Shown here in pieces: positions 1-12,622 of a stretch of 64,000 bases of DNA; within the stretch, counting starts at the first letter, position 1, and each line of letters starts with the position of its first letter. A model generated the notes under the pieces. The model ran no database searches, had not been told where the DNA came from, and was given only the letters and a program-made list of their open reading frames with translations. Origin of the DNA: Echinococcus granulosus (lineage: Eukaryota > Platyhelminthes > Cestoda > Cyclophyllidea > Taeniidae); assembly GCF_000524195.1 (NCBI RefSeq), contig NW_020170402.1, positions 626,583 through 690,582 of the forward strand, read 5' to 3'. The position numbers were made by a program, and so were the translations under genes.

Positions 1-3000
1 TAGATGGAAATTCCTGCAATTTTTTAAATGATGTTAACCTTCTCAATATTAAACACTGCATAGAATGACATTAAGAGGGTCCCGAGGGAACATTTCCGAA
101 CTGATGAGGCTCCAGCTTCACCACTAAAGCATTCCTTAATGACTTACCAATAGCACGTGGCCGAATCTACTGCTGATTTTTACTTCTTGATCAGTCGCGA
201 AACCCATCAACTCTCGTTTGGCATATTTCGGTGTGGCTTGCTTTCTTTCTCCTCCCTCCTCCATCTGGCATATCATAGATTGATATTTTCAGGCCAGCGA
301 TTGGGAAGAATTTTCTGCTTTACAAAATACACCTTTTGTCCTTAGAGTATAAAACAAAATAAAGGAAAAAAGCTTTAATCCTTTATGAAACAAGTTATGG
401 ACTCGACAATGCCGTTTTACCGTTCTCGCGGCAATTTGCCCAGAGAGGGGACCGCTTTTAGTCCGATACTTGTTGCGCTCGTATGGAAGCAATTACATAT
501 GCTTGCCACCTTTTACAGTCCAATTCACCCTTTACCAAGAGTCTAAGGGCACATCGAATCGCGTTTTGCATTAGAGCTGAATTGCAGGGCTGTTGTGACT
601 CAGAGGCGCATTCGCAATGAGCGTATCAACTAACTCATCAATCACACTCCTGCGTGTTCCGCGGTACAAGACTAAGAATGTGGCACTACTAGAGGTAATC
701 CATAACACCTCGAGCCAAGTCTCTTGAAGCGCGAGGACCTACATCTAAACCTGCCTCCTCAGTGAGAAGGGCGTGAACATGGTGAGTCTAGGCTGACAAC
801 AGAATAAACTCTTGTTTCACTGCAAAACCATTCCCGGCTCCATTGACAACATCGATTACATTCCAAGGGTTGACACGGGGGAATTCGAGTTCACTCGCAT
901 GTCGTATGGGTTGATGCTTTGAGGCCTTGAGGAGCTCACACCTAGCCCTCCTACCTTCTGACTAATCTGCCCGAGAAGTCGTCAACTACTTCCGATATTG
1001 TAACTTCAGTGACCGCATGATAGTAAACCACGTGCTTCTCATCTCCGTACACATACACGAGCTGTTTATGCAGAAGTCCGAACAACCAACTTGCCAACTT
1101 ATCACCTCATCGACTAAGCCGAATGACAAAGCACTGAGAAACAAAAAGTTGGAGGAGGTTATTGCAGCTATGAGCAAGAATATGGAAAAAATTCAGGGCA
1201 ACATTGATTCTGTGGCAATTGGAGCACCCTTATTCCACTCCTTGACCTTGTGCTTGCCTTCTGGTATGCAGATTTGGCTTTTTCTCACACCAAAGCACGT
1301 TGTGGTGATGCAGTGTCCTTCTGCAAGTCGCGAGGGAGGAGTTATCCCCCAGAACGAAGGAGGCATTCTCCACTACCGTGTGGTCACCTCGAAGCCCCTC
1401 CTCCCACCTGGTCATCAGTGGGAGCACAGCAAATGCATGACGAGTCAATGCTACAGCACAGACAGCTTAAACAAATGGTATGTTGATCGAGATGTCAACG
1501 ACCTCTGTGTTGACAGCCTATTACAGTCCTGAGAGTGAGTCGCGCTGGTGACTGAAGTGGATGCTGTCAAACCGCGTTGGAAGCATTCGTGGTGGTGCAA
1601 TTTGCCTCCACTTTGGAAGAGTCACCGTAGTGGTGGAAAAGGCGTCACCTAGATTGGGAGCTGTTTTGTTGTTACATTCAGTCTTACTTCAGTCCAGAAC
1701 AAGCTAAGCCTTGGCGACGAATCGCCTTTGGTACTGGAGTGACAGGCTGGATTACCGGAGAAAGAGGCGTGTTGGAATGTATCCGGAAATACGTCGAGGC
1801 TTGATCACTCCAATGTCCTCCCAGTTACTGATGCAATCGAAAAAGGAAATTGCCCAGATACCAATCGTTGGCCCAATTGCGGCTGACGAAAAGCCTAGGC
1901 GATTTGGAGGGTGTTAGAGCAGTACTTGAGGAGCCATTCGAGAAGCTACTAGAAGCACTAGTGAATGGCGTATTTCGATCATACAGGGAATGAAATGGAA
2001 CGCGCTCCCTGCTTCCAGAAAAGTGGTATCAACGAAGGACGACATCACGGAAAGTGGTTTTGCTTGAGGTGTAAGGAGTGCTGAAGTAACTAGACCAGGT
2101 CAGTACAGCCTACCTTTGCTGAGGCAATCTGCATCAAGCGGTTCTCGCATCCCAAGCACCTATGCCGCGATCCACACCCACAACTTTTCTGTCGGATGGC
2201 TGCAGTGATAGAATGTGCAACAGAGTTTCAAAAAGTAAACAGTCTCCACTTAGAGGTCAATAAGAGCTCATCCATTAACGGACATTCCAATAATTTTTAT
2301 CTCAACTTGCTATGGCAGGCTGTTCGACAGATGCGTAGAAAAAGAATTGCGACACTTTGACGGTCAACTGCAGAGGCTCTTTACAATGCAACGACGATGC
2401 TGGCTACAGCATTCGACTCTGTTAAAGTGGGGTTTGTTGCCGAGGTAGAGTAAGTAGCACTTAGCTGGTTGGTTGGGTCAATCTTCGCATTCGTTCACTC
2501 CATCTTTTCATCCGCGCTGTGCTACACTTTTATCCGACAAAGTAACAGTCACCTCCCACAAAGTAACAACGCTGTTTAGCCATAGTGACAACGAAGAATC
2601 CGAGGAATTCTGAACTACCGAAGGCATGATTTTGGAGGAATGATCCACTATCTGGTTGACGACTGTTGGTTTTGTGACCTACTTAGCCATCCGAGTATTT
2701 CAACAGTGCAGTGCTTTTAGGTGAAGAAAATGAGGTGCGTAAATAACCGGAGGCTATACGGGACACCCCACTTGAGAACTAATTTGGACAAGAGCAAGAC
2801 AGAGGGAAGAGTGTCCGTCAGGCCTTACTTGTTCATTCAGCCGCCAATTTTCCTGCACTTCAGTCGAATGTTCTACGGTCTCACATCCATGGCATATTAG
2901 GGAACGATTATAACTACAGTAGAATTATGTAGGACCCACCAGTAACCATGTTGGCAAAAAGGCCATCGTGAAAAGGGCTAACGACGAAGAACGAGATGGG

Positions 3001-3560
3001 AAAAGAAGCGGTGAGTCAAAGTTATTCTAGTTTACTATCTGTCGCTTAATTTAAAAAATGGTAGTGAACGGTTTGATGTCTACGAGAGTGCCACTAGAAG
3101 GATCAACCAAAGGTTTATTCGTCCTTAACCAGATGGCGAACTCCTCTTGGTGAGAGCTGTTGATTATTGAGACTATTAACCAACTAAAGTGGAATTGGGG
3201 TTCCTCTTTCGAACCCAACTGTCGCTTGAATGGGAAATGATAGACTCCTTCCTTTCTGCTGACAATTTTCAAGCTAAAAAGCGGCTATGATTGACCTTGG
3301 CATCCATCCTTTGCGTCTTCTTTATTTTCAAGCGGTAAAAGTTAGAAAATTCTTCATTTTCTAGTATCAAATAAAGTTGGGTAAGAGCCCCTCCAAAGTA
3401 GTCATTGAGTTTGTAAGAAGGGTTTTTGTCAACTTCTGAGTTATAGAGCCTTGTCAATCATCGCGATGCGTAATACGTTGAGACAATTGCTTGATAAACG
3501 TACCTGTTGGAAGAGGCAGAGTGAAACATTTGAATTGAAGTAAAATAAAAATAAAGGACG
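1..3560. other. Gene-poor region with possible degenerate retroelement debris
   Basis: No credible gene is visible. Around 820-925 (+) a short translation reads like the Ty3/gypsy reverse-transcriptase segment before the catalytic motif (GEFEFTRMSYGL), followed at once by a stop. Downstream frames to about 2.4 kb are broken repeatedly. Two short open frames on the minus strand (3051-3272 and 3269-3457) show no recognised domain. The RT resemblance is weak and rests on about a dozen residues. Confidence 0.3.
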
Positions 3561-4089
3561 CTTTGAAAGAAAGGAAGATAACACCATCTAGCTACATCGG
3601 TAGGCTTCACTCATGCGTTATTTGGTCTAGCATGAGCACTGAACAAGAGGTTTGTCTCCAGCCCCATCCAATAAAGGCCGAAGCATTTTCAAGCCTGCTA
3701 AACCCCTTGCACGGTCATTTGTCTTTTTCTCACTCTTTTGCAATCCTAACCTGTCCAACGGATCAAAACTATTGCTGTCACCTTTTTAGAACCTTAACAC
3801 AATCGGAGGAGTGAAATAGTGAAAGGAAGGGGTTAGTGTGTGTGGTCACCAACATTTTCTCTCAATCAAACCGTCGCATTGACAACGGAGTTGCCTATTC
3901 CAGTGAATGAGAGCGAGAAAAGGATGACCAAATTACTCCATTTAGCCAATCTGGCAGCAAGACCGCCCCCTTCTACAGATCCTCCACTCAAGAAAGAATC
4001 CTATTTATTTCTATTCCATCCTGACATCTACTGCTGGGGGCGAAAAAGCGTATATGCTGCGGATGGGAGAACCGGTGACGACCTCTAGA

Positions 4090-4850
4090 GGAAGGTCTGA
4101 AAATGACGTCTGCCTTCGGCAACTACCCCAGTTCCGTATTTTGGAGAAGTGGAATTAACAACGGGATCGGCACCACCCGTTAACCGTCAGGAAACTTTTG
4201 TTACGCAGCTGTTTACGGTACCTGTATGAAGATACCGGTTAAGCGAACACACGACACCTCTCCACCACCTGAATAGAACCAAGATAGGCATATAGCTGAG
4301 TAGCACTAAAGTGTAAACAGCGGCAAGGAGGAACAGGCGGAAAACTTAACCCTCACAGAACTACTTAACATTCCACCCTTAATTAAACATCTTTTTTGGC
4401 CAATATACTAGCAATAGATACACAAGCTGACCAGTACGTCCCTCTTTCTCCAAACACAGTTCCCAAATATGAAGAACTTCCAAATCCAATCGGATTTCTA
4501 AGAGGAATCATGGTGTTGCAGTTAAATAGCTTCTCAGTTGCACCCAAATCCGATGACTGGCACGATTGGTTCGTGCCGACTGCATTGTGATACTCAATAC
4601 GGGAGGTTGACCAAAGAAGCGCCGGGGATGACGCTCGAAAGGAAAGAGGGGTTATGCGTTACATTGACTGTCCAACTCTGTGTGTTGGTTTCAAGGGCAC
4701 TTAAAGCTCCGCCATTTCACATCCGCTGGGGGAAATGTCCTCCAGGCCATGTCAATTGCCTCTGGCCCTTCTCTACACCAGCAATGCATATTTCGCCCTA
4801 GCACTACGCCCTCTTTCAAATTTAAGGAAGTCTCGGAACGCTACACACTT
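4090..4850 (+). mobile_element. 5'-truncated TRIM-like element with its 3' terminal repeat
   Basis: The segment matches, with drift, the internal region and right terminal repeat of the complete copies at 8.4-9.5 kb and 18.5-19.5 kb. Shared blocks include the 'cctgtatgaagat' stretch near 4220, the 'gatgactggcacgattggtt' block near 4551, a purine run near 4637-4656, then a terminal repeat of about 175 bp ending in 'ggaagtctcggaacgctaca'. I could not find a left terminal repeat upstream, so the copy looks truncated or very diverged. No protein is encoded. Confidence 0.6.
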
Positions 4851-4939
4851 AAAATGTCACTTTTTTCAGACCTGATCGTGAAATATGAGAAAAACCTCCT
4901 TTTTGGCCCATAAGCATTTTGATGCCACGTTCCTCATTA

Positions 4940-5130
4940 AAACCTAATCAGTCAATGGTCTATGAAGGTGGGAGAAGATAAACTGCTCGGCCAAAATATG
5001 CATTTTTGATCTACAGAAGGGGTTGGAGGCTACTAGTGTGGTCCAGAGGTCAGGCTGCCCAGCAGAGGTCCAATAACAAGGCCCTAAGTAGCCCGCTAAC
5101 GAAACCGAGAATTAAACAAACTATTAGCGC
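4940..5130 (-). mobile_element. Solo LTR-like copy of the TRIM family, reverse orientation
   Basis: The reverse complement carries the family's ordered landmarks: a 'gtttaattctcggtttcg' start, 'ctgctgggcagcctgacctctgg', then 'atgcatattttggcc' and a 'cttctcccaccttca' end. It lies about 90 bp beyond the forward copy ending near 4850, so the two form an inverted pair. Confidence 0.55.
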
Positions 5131-6322
5131 ATTACAGAAAATTCCTTCTCCTCCTCTTCACTTTAATTAACGTTGGATATCTGCAAATCACAGGGCCAAA
5201 TGCAGAAGAATGAAAGATAGAAGGCGTGACAAAGTGAAAAGAAGGCGAAAACGTTGACCTCGATGAATTGTGAGTAGCTCATTCCATAAATAATGCTTGA
5301 AAAGGCTAGGTGGTGTATCACATGTAAGTAGGTGATGCGCTCTTATACCTCTTCGCGGATTCCATCCTATTTTACCCCATTTAAATCACGCAAATATCCT
5401 GAATTTTCTTCTCATATCCACTCACAACCACTCGTCATCCATCACCTGCCCCTCCCACCGCACAATTTCGTTGTGCTCACGGGCCCTTTTCCATAGACAA
5501 ATTCACCACCAATCCGCGTGAGAGCAGTGCACAACCAATCGTCTTCTGCCCTCGACGAAAATTGATGAGAGATCGACCACTCAGCCAATTGAAATCCAGC
5601 TGCGCATTCCGTGGTGAATCACCGCGCTGTGCGCTGCCCATCGCGCACGCGTTCAGATTACTTCCTTTGTAGTGACTCTACATCGACTTCTTTCCTACGG
5701 CTTCCATTCTAAGGTCTTCGAGTAGGTCAAATTCCCGGGGTAGGTGTCTCGTGTGCTCCTCTCTCTCAACCTCCAGACTAGCCATCTCCTCGCCAAGACG
5801 GCGAACCTGTCCCCCTTGTGCGGACTCCTTTATAATCCCGATTATTCTTAATTAATTAAATCTAGCCCTTCTATTTCATTATGTATTTGATTTAAAGTCT
5901 TCAATTTAAAGTATGAATATTTGATGTCCTCAGACGAGTCCTTAATGTCATGGGAAACAAAACGTCTTTCACAGCCCGTTGTTTTATAAGTACGTCTCTA
6001 GTGAATTTCGACTGTTGAATTTGCGCAAGTTCGCAGATGCTCTCATTGGAATAATGGTTTACTCAAAAATGAGTAATTTAAAACTCCTTTCAAAAAGGCT
6101 AATCTGGAGAAAGAGCTCAGTACTTTATCATATCGCAAGCACTCACCATCTTTCAGCAAAAAGGCATCGTTTTCCTATTGCAACATTTTACTTGCAATAA
6201 ACCAAACAAAATCGTGGTCAAACTCCAGACCATTTAGTACAACTCAGATGCAAACTAGCCGTCAATGACGAGGGGGTGACGGTAGCAGTCAGTAGCGCTG
6301 CTAAAAAAGGTAGCTAAGACTG
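5131..6322. other. Intergenic, nothing recognised
   Basis: Low-complexity AT-rich and pyrimidine-rich stretches (5380-5480, 5840-5920). The open frame at 5979-6200 is short and shows no domain. This is probably the 3' flank of the HYLS1-like gene, which is transcribed leftwards. Confidence 0.4.
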
Positions 6323-9300
6323 TCAAAACGAAAAATCAACATTTAATGTCCAGTGATAGTGAAGGTGACGCACCGAGGAGGGGCCGAAGTGGAGAGATCG
6401 ACGCGAGGCAGCTAGCAGTGGCACCTCACGCACCGCCATAGCGGCCTTGACGGACCAGCGCAGGGCGCGTTCGCTCACCGCCGTGGCGCGCGCCTGCCGC
6501 TCCCATTGACTGTTGTAGAGGCGCCACAGCGACACCGGATCACCTCGGTTCACCCCGCCTCCGGCCCGCCGACTCGTACGTCCTGCTGTCAAGGGCTGGA
6601 AAGAGGTGGTGGAGGAAGAAGGAGAAATTCCCCTTGTTACTTATTACTTCTGTTTGCAAATACATCTAGTCTATGGGTACGCGAATTATCAATATGATAT
6701 ACGGCCGAGATGTTATCTTGCCTTCGCTATATGAGCTTACACTTTTCCAGATGCGTCTGTCCCAAGCTATTGAGGAATTTCTGGACCCGCAAATTCAAAG
6801 ACATTTTGATTCACATCCTGTTTTAACTTTTTAGGGGTCGAAAAGTTACTAGAGAAACCTCTTCTCGAAAGGCGGTCAATGAGCGAGATTTCGAAGTCGG
6901 ACTTAACCGAATTTTAATAAATGAATAACCATCGAACGAGGAGACAGGCAAGAATATGTTCGTGAGAAATGAGATCCCTTAGCCTTTTGGTCTGCCAATA
7001 AGTTAACGTTCCAGTATAGAGCGTCCAACATATTACCGCGTTCCCGAATTGAAAATGAAAGCCAGAAGTTAAATCTATAAAGCCTGCGTCACTGTTCGCT
7101 TAGCTTTAATGGGTCAATAGTAAGAGAACCACTTCTAGATTTCTACACTTTATAACACAGACGATAAATTAGTGACTGCACAATGGCCAGCATACTTACC
7201 TCTAACAAAGAATAGGCTGGTTTCTGCCGCTATATCAAAGAAGACTAAACTCCAAAGGTGTTAGGTATCCCCCTACCCCTCATCTTAAATTGGGCAATGA
7301 CGTCTCCTCACGGGTTAGTTGGAAAAAACCTATTTCCCACCTACTGACCAGCTGACTAAACCTGACTGGCTTTTACCGGGTTTTTCTTGCACATTCTCGA
7401 TTGGAAGCGAATAGATAGATCTCAGACGTAATCAAGTGGTCTTCACCAAGTTCATATTTCCATCTGGAGTCCATCCCGACCACACGCTTAAAGACCGATT
7501 CCGAGAATGAAGTGGTGCATGCCTTGAGATGGGGTAGTGAGATAGATAGTTTGGAGACAACCAATGATAGGTACGCTCGCTTAACGAACTTTGCAGTACG
7601 AATGTCACTTCCTATCACAGATCAATCGGTTAGTTAGCCGGTCAACTCAAGTCGTAAACCAGAAGGGCACGAATCACATTCACTATCTTCAATCAGCACC
7701 GTATAAAATAAAGATTTAAAGTAGGGAGACGGTAGTACGGGGCACAATAAAGAGCAGCCCATCGGAAATAGATATAAGTCTATCTATCTGTGCCTTATAA
7801 TGGAGGCGCGTAGACAATCCTACAACTTTTGCAAGTCCCTGCAGAGAGCCGCATCGAGCTGCGTGGACTTTTATCGTCACATGAGAAAAGGTACACAGGT
7901 GTGGAGCTCAACATTCCCTAATTTATGTCCTGTACCAAGAACATGAACGGAGGGAGATCTGATTGAAGCAGGTAGAAGTCGTAATGACGTAAAAAAAGGC
8001 CAGAAGTACGGCAGGCTTATACCTGAACGGTGTTAAAATGGCAGTGACAAGAAGAGGGATGTGAAATTGAGATGAAGCACTTCTTCTCACCATTTCTACC
8101 AATAACCAAAGACCTACTCTTCTAGTGGACACAGAAGAGGAGGATGAGAGGTTCCGGTCATAGTCCAAATTTTCCAGAGAGCTTGATCTCAGGGAAGCTC
8201 GAGTCCCATAAATCCTTCTGCCCATGGGAGGAACATCACCTGAAAAAGTAGGCTTTACGCATTGTGTAGTCAGTGAAAACGAAAACAAACCAAATGGAGA
8301 TGAAGATCTGAAACATGGATGCGAAAAATTATTTCAGTTAGATACTATTCAGTCCTTAAAAGAGGGAAATTATTTGGTTAAATGATCCATATTTAACACT
8401 AATTGTTTGTTTAACCCCTGGTTTTGGTGACGGGCTACGAAGGGGCTCTGCAATTGTACCTTTGCTGGGCTGCCCAACCTTCGAGCCATGCCAATAGTCA
8501 CCGAATCCTACTGTACGTTGGCAACACATGTTTTGCCTAAATAGTATGTCTTCTTTCGTCTAGGGGAAAGACCCATGGCGCCACATCGGTGGTAGAGGAA
8601 AGCGAACCCAGCCCTAAAGAATAACTCTGTTGATAAACCTTAACGAGGCGGAAGAACTGCATAGACGGTGGATGGGAGAATCGATGAAAAACCCTAACGA
8701 AAGGGTTGTAAATAATGTCTATTTTCGACATCTACCCTGGTCCAATGGTCCGTGGAAAAGCTGTTAACAGTTAAAGCGACACTAGCTGTAAACCATGAGG
8801 AAAAGTCCGTCACGGAGCTGGCTACGGTGCCTGTATGAAGATGTCAATAAGATGAAAACCCGATACCTCTGCCTTTCAACGAGATGAATGTAGCCCCGAG
8901 AGATATGGTTGGGCAGCACCGACGTGGGAACAAATTGCCAAGGATGAATAGATGGGAAATCGTATCCCCACGGAGCGATGTCAAACTCAACCGCTTGCTA
9001 AACGTCTCGGCTTTCAAAACGGTGTTCAAACGACTAGCGATGAAAACTCTGGATGGCCAATACATTTCACCGCCCCCCATGATAGTTCCCAAACAGGACA
9101 AAACCCCAAATCCAGTGGGATTGCGGAGATCCATCAGTGACGGTTCAGTAAAATATCTTTTTCGATGACTGGCACGATTGGTTGGTGAATGTCTTTCTTA
9201 AAATACCGACTCTGTTGTGATGTCTGACGCGAGAGGTTGATCAAGGAGAGCGCCAGGGCCAGCGCTCAAAAGAGGAAAGGGTCTAAGCAATAATTTATTT

Positions 9301-11528
9301 GTTTGTTTAACTTCCGATTTTGGTAACGAGCCACTTATAGGCTCCGCTATTGTTCCCTTGCTAAATGGACTGGCCTCCGGGACACGCCAGTAGATTTCAA
9401 GCCCTTCTGTGGGTCTACTATGCGTATTCTGTCCGAGTATTCCGATTCTTTCGTCTTCAGGGAAGTCTCAGGGGGCTACGCATATATGGTAGGATTCTTG
9501 ACCAAACAGCAATGTCGACCTTCAATCCCATTTAGTATCTGACTCCGATTATTAGTGTGGTTTCTGTTATTTTGAATGTTTATTGTTGTCACCGTTATAA
9601 ATCTTTTTGTGAAGATTATTCTTATAATGAATAGTGCACTCGATTGCAACGTAGGAAAGACAGGTGTGGTGAATTTCCTCAAGGCGAAAATAAATTCGAA
9701 ATGAGAAGAACGTACTTTGCGAAGAACGGGGCGACTCATCACATTGGGCATTTGCCGACCACCGTGAGCGCGTCAGCGTTCTCGAATTGAGTCCATGTAG
9801 CGTTCCATAGGACGGAGTCTGCAGAGCCATCAGGGGAAGAAAGTAATCGGAAAATCATAATCAGCCACACATTTGAAATTGAAAGACAACATGATTTCAC
9901 GAGTATTGAACGAACAAGCATGAATGGTAGGTGGAAATAATAAACAATTCTTGTAGTGTATCGAAGGTTTCAATGAAGAGACTCACAATTCGATTACAGA
10001 GTGTATTCGCCACAGAATTCCCACAATTATAGGGTTTCTGTTGTGAAATGTCAACTAAATTGTGAAAACTTTGGTATCAATAAACACGTAAATTAATTCA
10101 GAAGATTTATCATAAGTTAGTATTTGGATTAATATGCAAAGAGGAAGGGTACAGTGAATTTGTGCGCAAATCTGTGAAGTTCCCATGAATAAATACTCAA
10201 ATAACCAGAATCATGTTGCGGTTAGCATAATATTAATCTTGCAAAAAATAGGCCTGTTAAGAAGCCCATTTAGTAAGAAAATATCGCAATAAATTTGAGA
10301 GGAAATTTGAGGCCCCATGCCTACATGGAAAGGCAACTTTGACGACCTTGTGTGTCCAAGCCAGCTACTAACCGAAAATAGTGCCATTAGACGCGTACTA
10401 AAGCTTAAGCGTGTTTTCTAAACGTGGTTTCGGGAATTCTAATCCTTAAATCCCCAAACACCTTTTGAGAAGATAACTTACGTCAATGTATTTGTGATTT
10501 TTTTTCAAGGCAACCGTTTTTGTCGCTACTTTCAGTTACGAGATTGGGTGAATACAATGGGTAAATAAATGGACGACGTAGTACTGTAAAAACCGACTTC
10601 AAGACCGTAAAAAGACTAATATTTTCAATCGGATCAAAAACCTTAACCGGTTCAAAATGGAGTCTTACCAAAAGTGTATAGCAAGAGGTCACCCTTACAA
10701 AATTGCTCGAGTTGACATCGCCGTACAAGATTAACTAGCCAACTGTTATTACACTTACAAGGAGCAGGAATTTTGGATTGATGGTTGAATCTCCAGAGGA
10801 GGCGTGAATTACCCGAACAGCTATGGCTTCGACTTCCGGAACATGCTGTCTCCCCAAAATCTGACGAGATCGTATTGCTTTCCCCAGAGGTCTCCTCGGG
10901 ATCGTACGTTTCTTCATTCCCCTTGTCTTCCTCACCTTCCATCAGTTGAGGAGATCGGCAGTAGGTTTTCGCCTCAGAGTCACTTGTAGTAGTTGCTGCG
11001 CCATCGGACTAACGGGAAAAGTAATGCAATCAGTGTAGCTTTTGAAGGTGCATCCAACGGAAGAGTACTTGCTGTACCCCTGCGATTCTAACTCTATATC
11101 AGTGACATGAGGCCCCTCTTCGGCCCAGCTATGCTACTAGACTCCCAGCTGCCTCTGGAATCGCAGGCCTTATTGCCTTTTCAAGAGTAACTCTCAATAT
11201 CTCCAAGTAAGCAAGACAGTTTGTAACAATAAGAAAAAAATAAGAAGGGTAAATACTTAAAAGGCAATGCGAAGTACTTCATTTAACCAACCGAAAAGGA
11301 GGTGGAGTTGGACCTTGAGCGCGAGGTGGCACTTTTCTCCTTGTCGAGACTGATAGAAAAAGTGTCAAGGTCGCGAGCAATGAGCGTATCAAGATCGGCC
11401 TTGATAGCAGCCAATCGCGTAGGCGAGGTCTCTTTCACACCCAATTTGACCAATTCGGTGCTGATCTCGTCTAAAGTAAACTCCAGATCGGGTGGAAGGC
11501 CATTGCAACTGACTGAGGAGGTTAGCAT
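6323..11528 (-). CDS. HYLS1: HYLS1-like centriolar/ciliogenesis protein (gene model incomplete in the middle)
   Basis: HYLS1 is a conserved centriole protein needed for basal bodies to build cilia. Three exons are supported. Exon 1 is 11292-11528 (start ATG at 11528), containing a helical block (DEISTELVKLGV followed by a second helix) resembling the N-terminal HYLS1 box. Exon 2 is 10759-11008, acidic and Ser/Thr-rich, joining exon 1 in phase 0. The terminal exon is about 6323-6585, stop at 6323-6325, with the family's C-terminal signature: RGDPVSLWRLYNSQWERQ, then ERALRWSVKAAM, as in the usual DPV...Y...W...LRW pattern. A possible middle exon is 9716-9818 (good acceptor and donor, phase unresolved). 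The 4-kb intron region between holds a complete TRIM-like element and a second repeat. The call rests mainly on the C-terminal signature. The middle of the protein is uncertain. Confidence 0.6.
7330..7575 (+). repeat. Dispersed repeat, family 2, copy 1
   Basis: About 245 bp that aligns by eye over its whole length with 21830-22072. Shared blocks include 'cccacctactga', 'tcacagacg/tctcagacg..aatcaagtggtc/agttggcc', 'ttcaccat/agctcatatttcc', 'ggtgcatgcc' and 'gagatgg'. Both copies lie in introns or flanks and encode nothing obvious. Confidence 0.6.
8393..9480 (+). mobile_element. Complete TRIM-like element (LTR - internal - LTR), copy 1
   Basis: Two direct terminal repeats, about 8393-8575 and 9285-9480, share ordered landmarks: 'gtttgtttaac', a 'ctctgc/ctccgct' block, 'gccatgccaatag/gacacgccagtag', and a right end with 'cttctttcgtc' and 'gggaaag/gggaagtctc'. 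Immediately inside the left repeat lies TGGCGCCA (8576-8583), a candidate primer-binding site. Immediately before the right repeat lies a purine tract (about 9266-9282). The ~700-bp interior has only short unrelated open frames, so the element must be non-autonomous. It sits in the HYLS1-like gene, on the opposite strand. Confidence 0.72.
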
Positions 11529-12622
11529 GATGTTGCCTGGGAAAAATAGTGGAGAAATTTGAGCTCTGCAGCACACAGCCAACGCCTTTTACCGCATTGG
11601 GCAGTTGGGAAGGCTAGTCTAAACTTATGGTGGTCGCAAAGGCTTGTCATGATGGCTTGGACATCACCCAAGAACAAAAACATGATTGGTTGGTCATACA
11701 GGTAACAAATTCATCCGGTTCATAAGGCTTAAATTCAGGCGACAGCGTTAAGGCAAATATAGCTAGGAATGATGTATTGACAAGGGCGGATGGATAGGAG
11801 CGAGCCATTTTGGAGCAAAGATTAAGTCTACTCTGGAAAATGCAGCCTATTAAGGTGAATACCACTGGGGTCGCATATGACACCTCGGTTTCGTGAGCTA
11901 AGCCCAATGTCATGTATATGCGACGCGTGGTCCTCATTGCTCACATTTAATGGAAGAGTAATGATAAAGTGATCGACGTGACAACTTAAAGCATCGGCAA
12001 ACGTGGTTTTTAGCAGGAACGTTTAGTGCGCGTCAAGTAATACTTTGGACAACAGTTCAGCCACATTCGCCATGGAGATTAAAATCAATATTTAGGGGCC
12101 AACATCGTGAAGCACTACAAGGAAGACAGGATACAGTTCTGATTTTACCATCTAGTCATTCATTCAGTGCAAACTTAGTAAAGCTGCCCGCAAACCGCCA
12201 GGACCAAAAGGAGCGTGACAGTAGCCCTCAAGAATCATCATCAGCGCAAGAAGACATCAATAAAGGCAGATCAGGATTTGAGTTGCCAGTGAATACAAAC
12301 TACCTTTCATAACAGTAATTTAAAAAAAACGAGGACAGAGGCCGAAAACAATGACAGGAACGGCATGACTCGTACAGGAAAAAATATCCTATCCCTTATC
12401 TCAAACCAACCCATAAAAGTGGTCGCCACATTCGCCCGTTAAACAGAAACAGACAACACAGAGCAGTGCAACGTAGTGCAAAGCAGGAGACAGCGTGAAC
12501 GAATGAGGTATAAGTCGAAAAGGTTTGCAGAAAAAAATGAAAGTGGAATTATTCCTTTCCATAAAAAACATGTACACATAAAAACTGAACGAATGTACAT
12601 GACAGTCCAAGAAGGATGGCAA
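11529..12622. other. Intergenic between HYLS1-like gene and CDK11
   Basis: On the minus strand this holds the 5' flank of the HYLS1-like gene and the 3' flank of CDK11. The minus-strand frame 11647-11937 (96 codons) has a hydrophobic stretch but no start context or domain I recognise, so I do not call it a gene. Confidence 0.4.

Noticed and set aside
1017..1532. 171-codon open frame with a VAMP-like looking stretch (EVIAAMSKNMEK)
   Set aside because: The resemblance to a SNARE helix is a handful of residues with no heptad continuation or anchor, the region is otherwise broken, and the real synaptobrevin is at 25 kb.
11647..11937. 96-codon minus-strand frame with a hydrophobic stretch
   Set aside because: No domain, no supported splice sites, and it lies between two well-placed genes. 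Probably chance.
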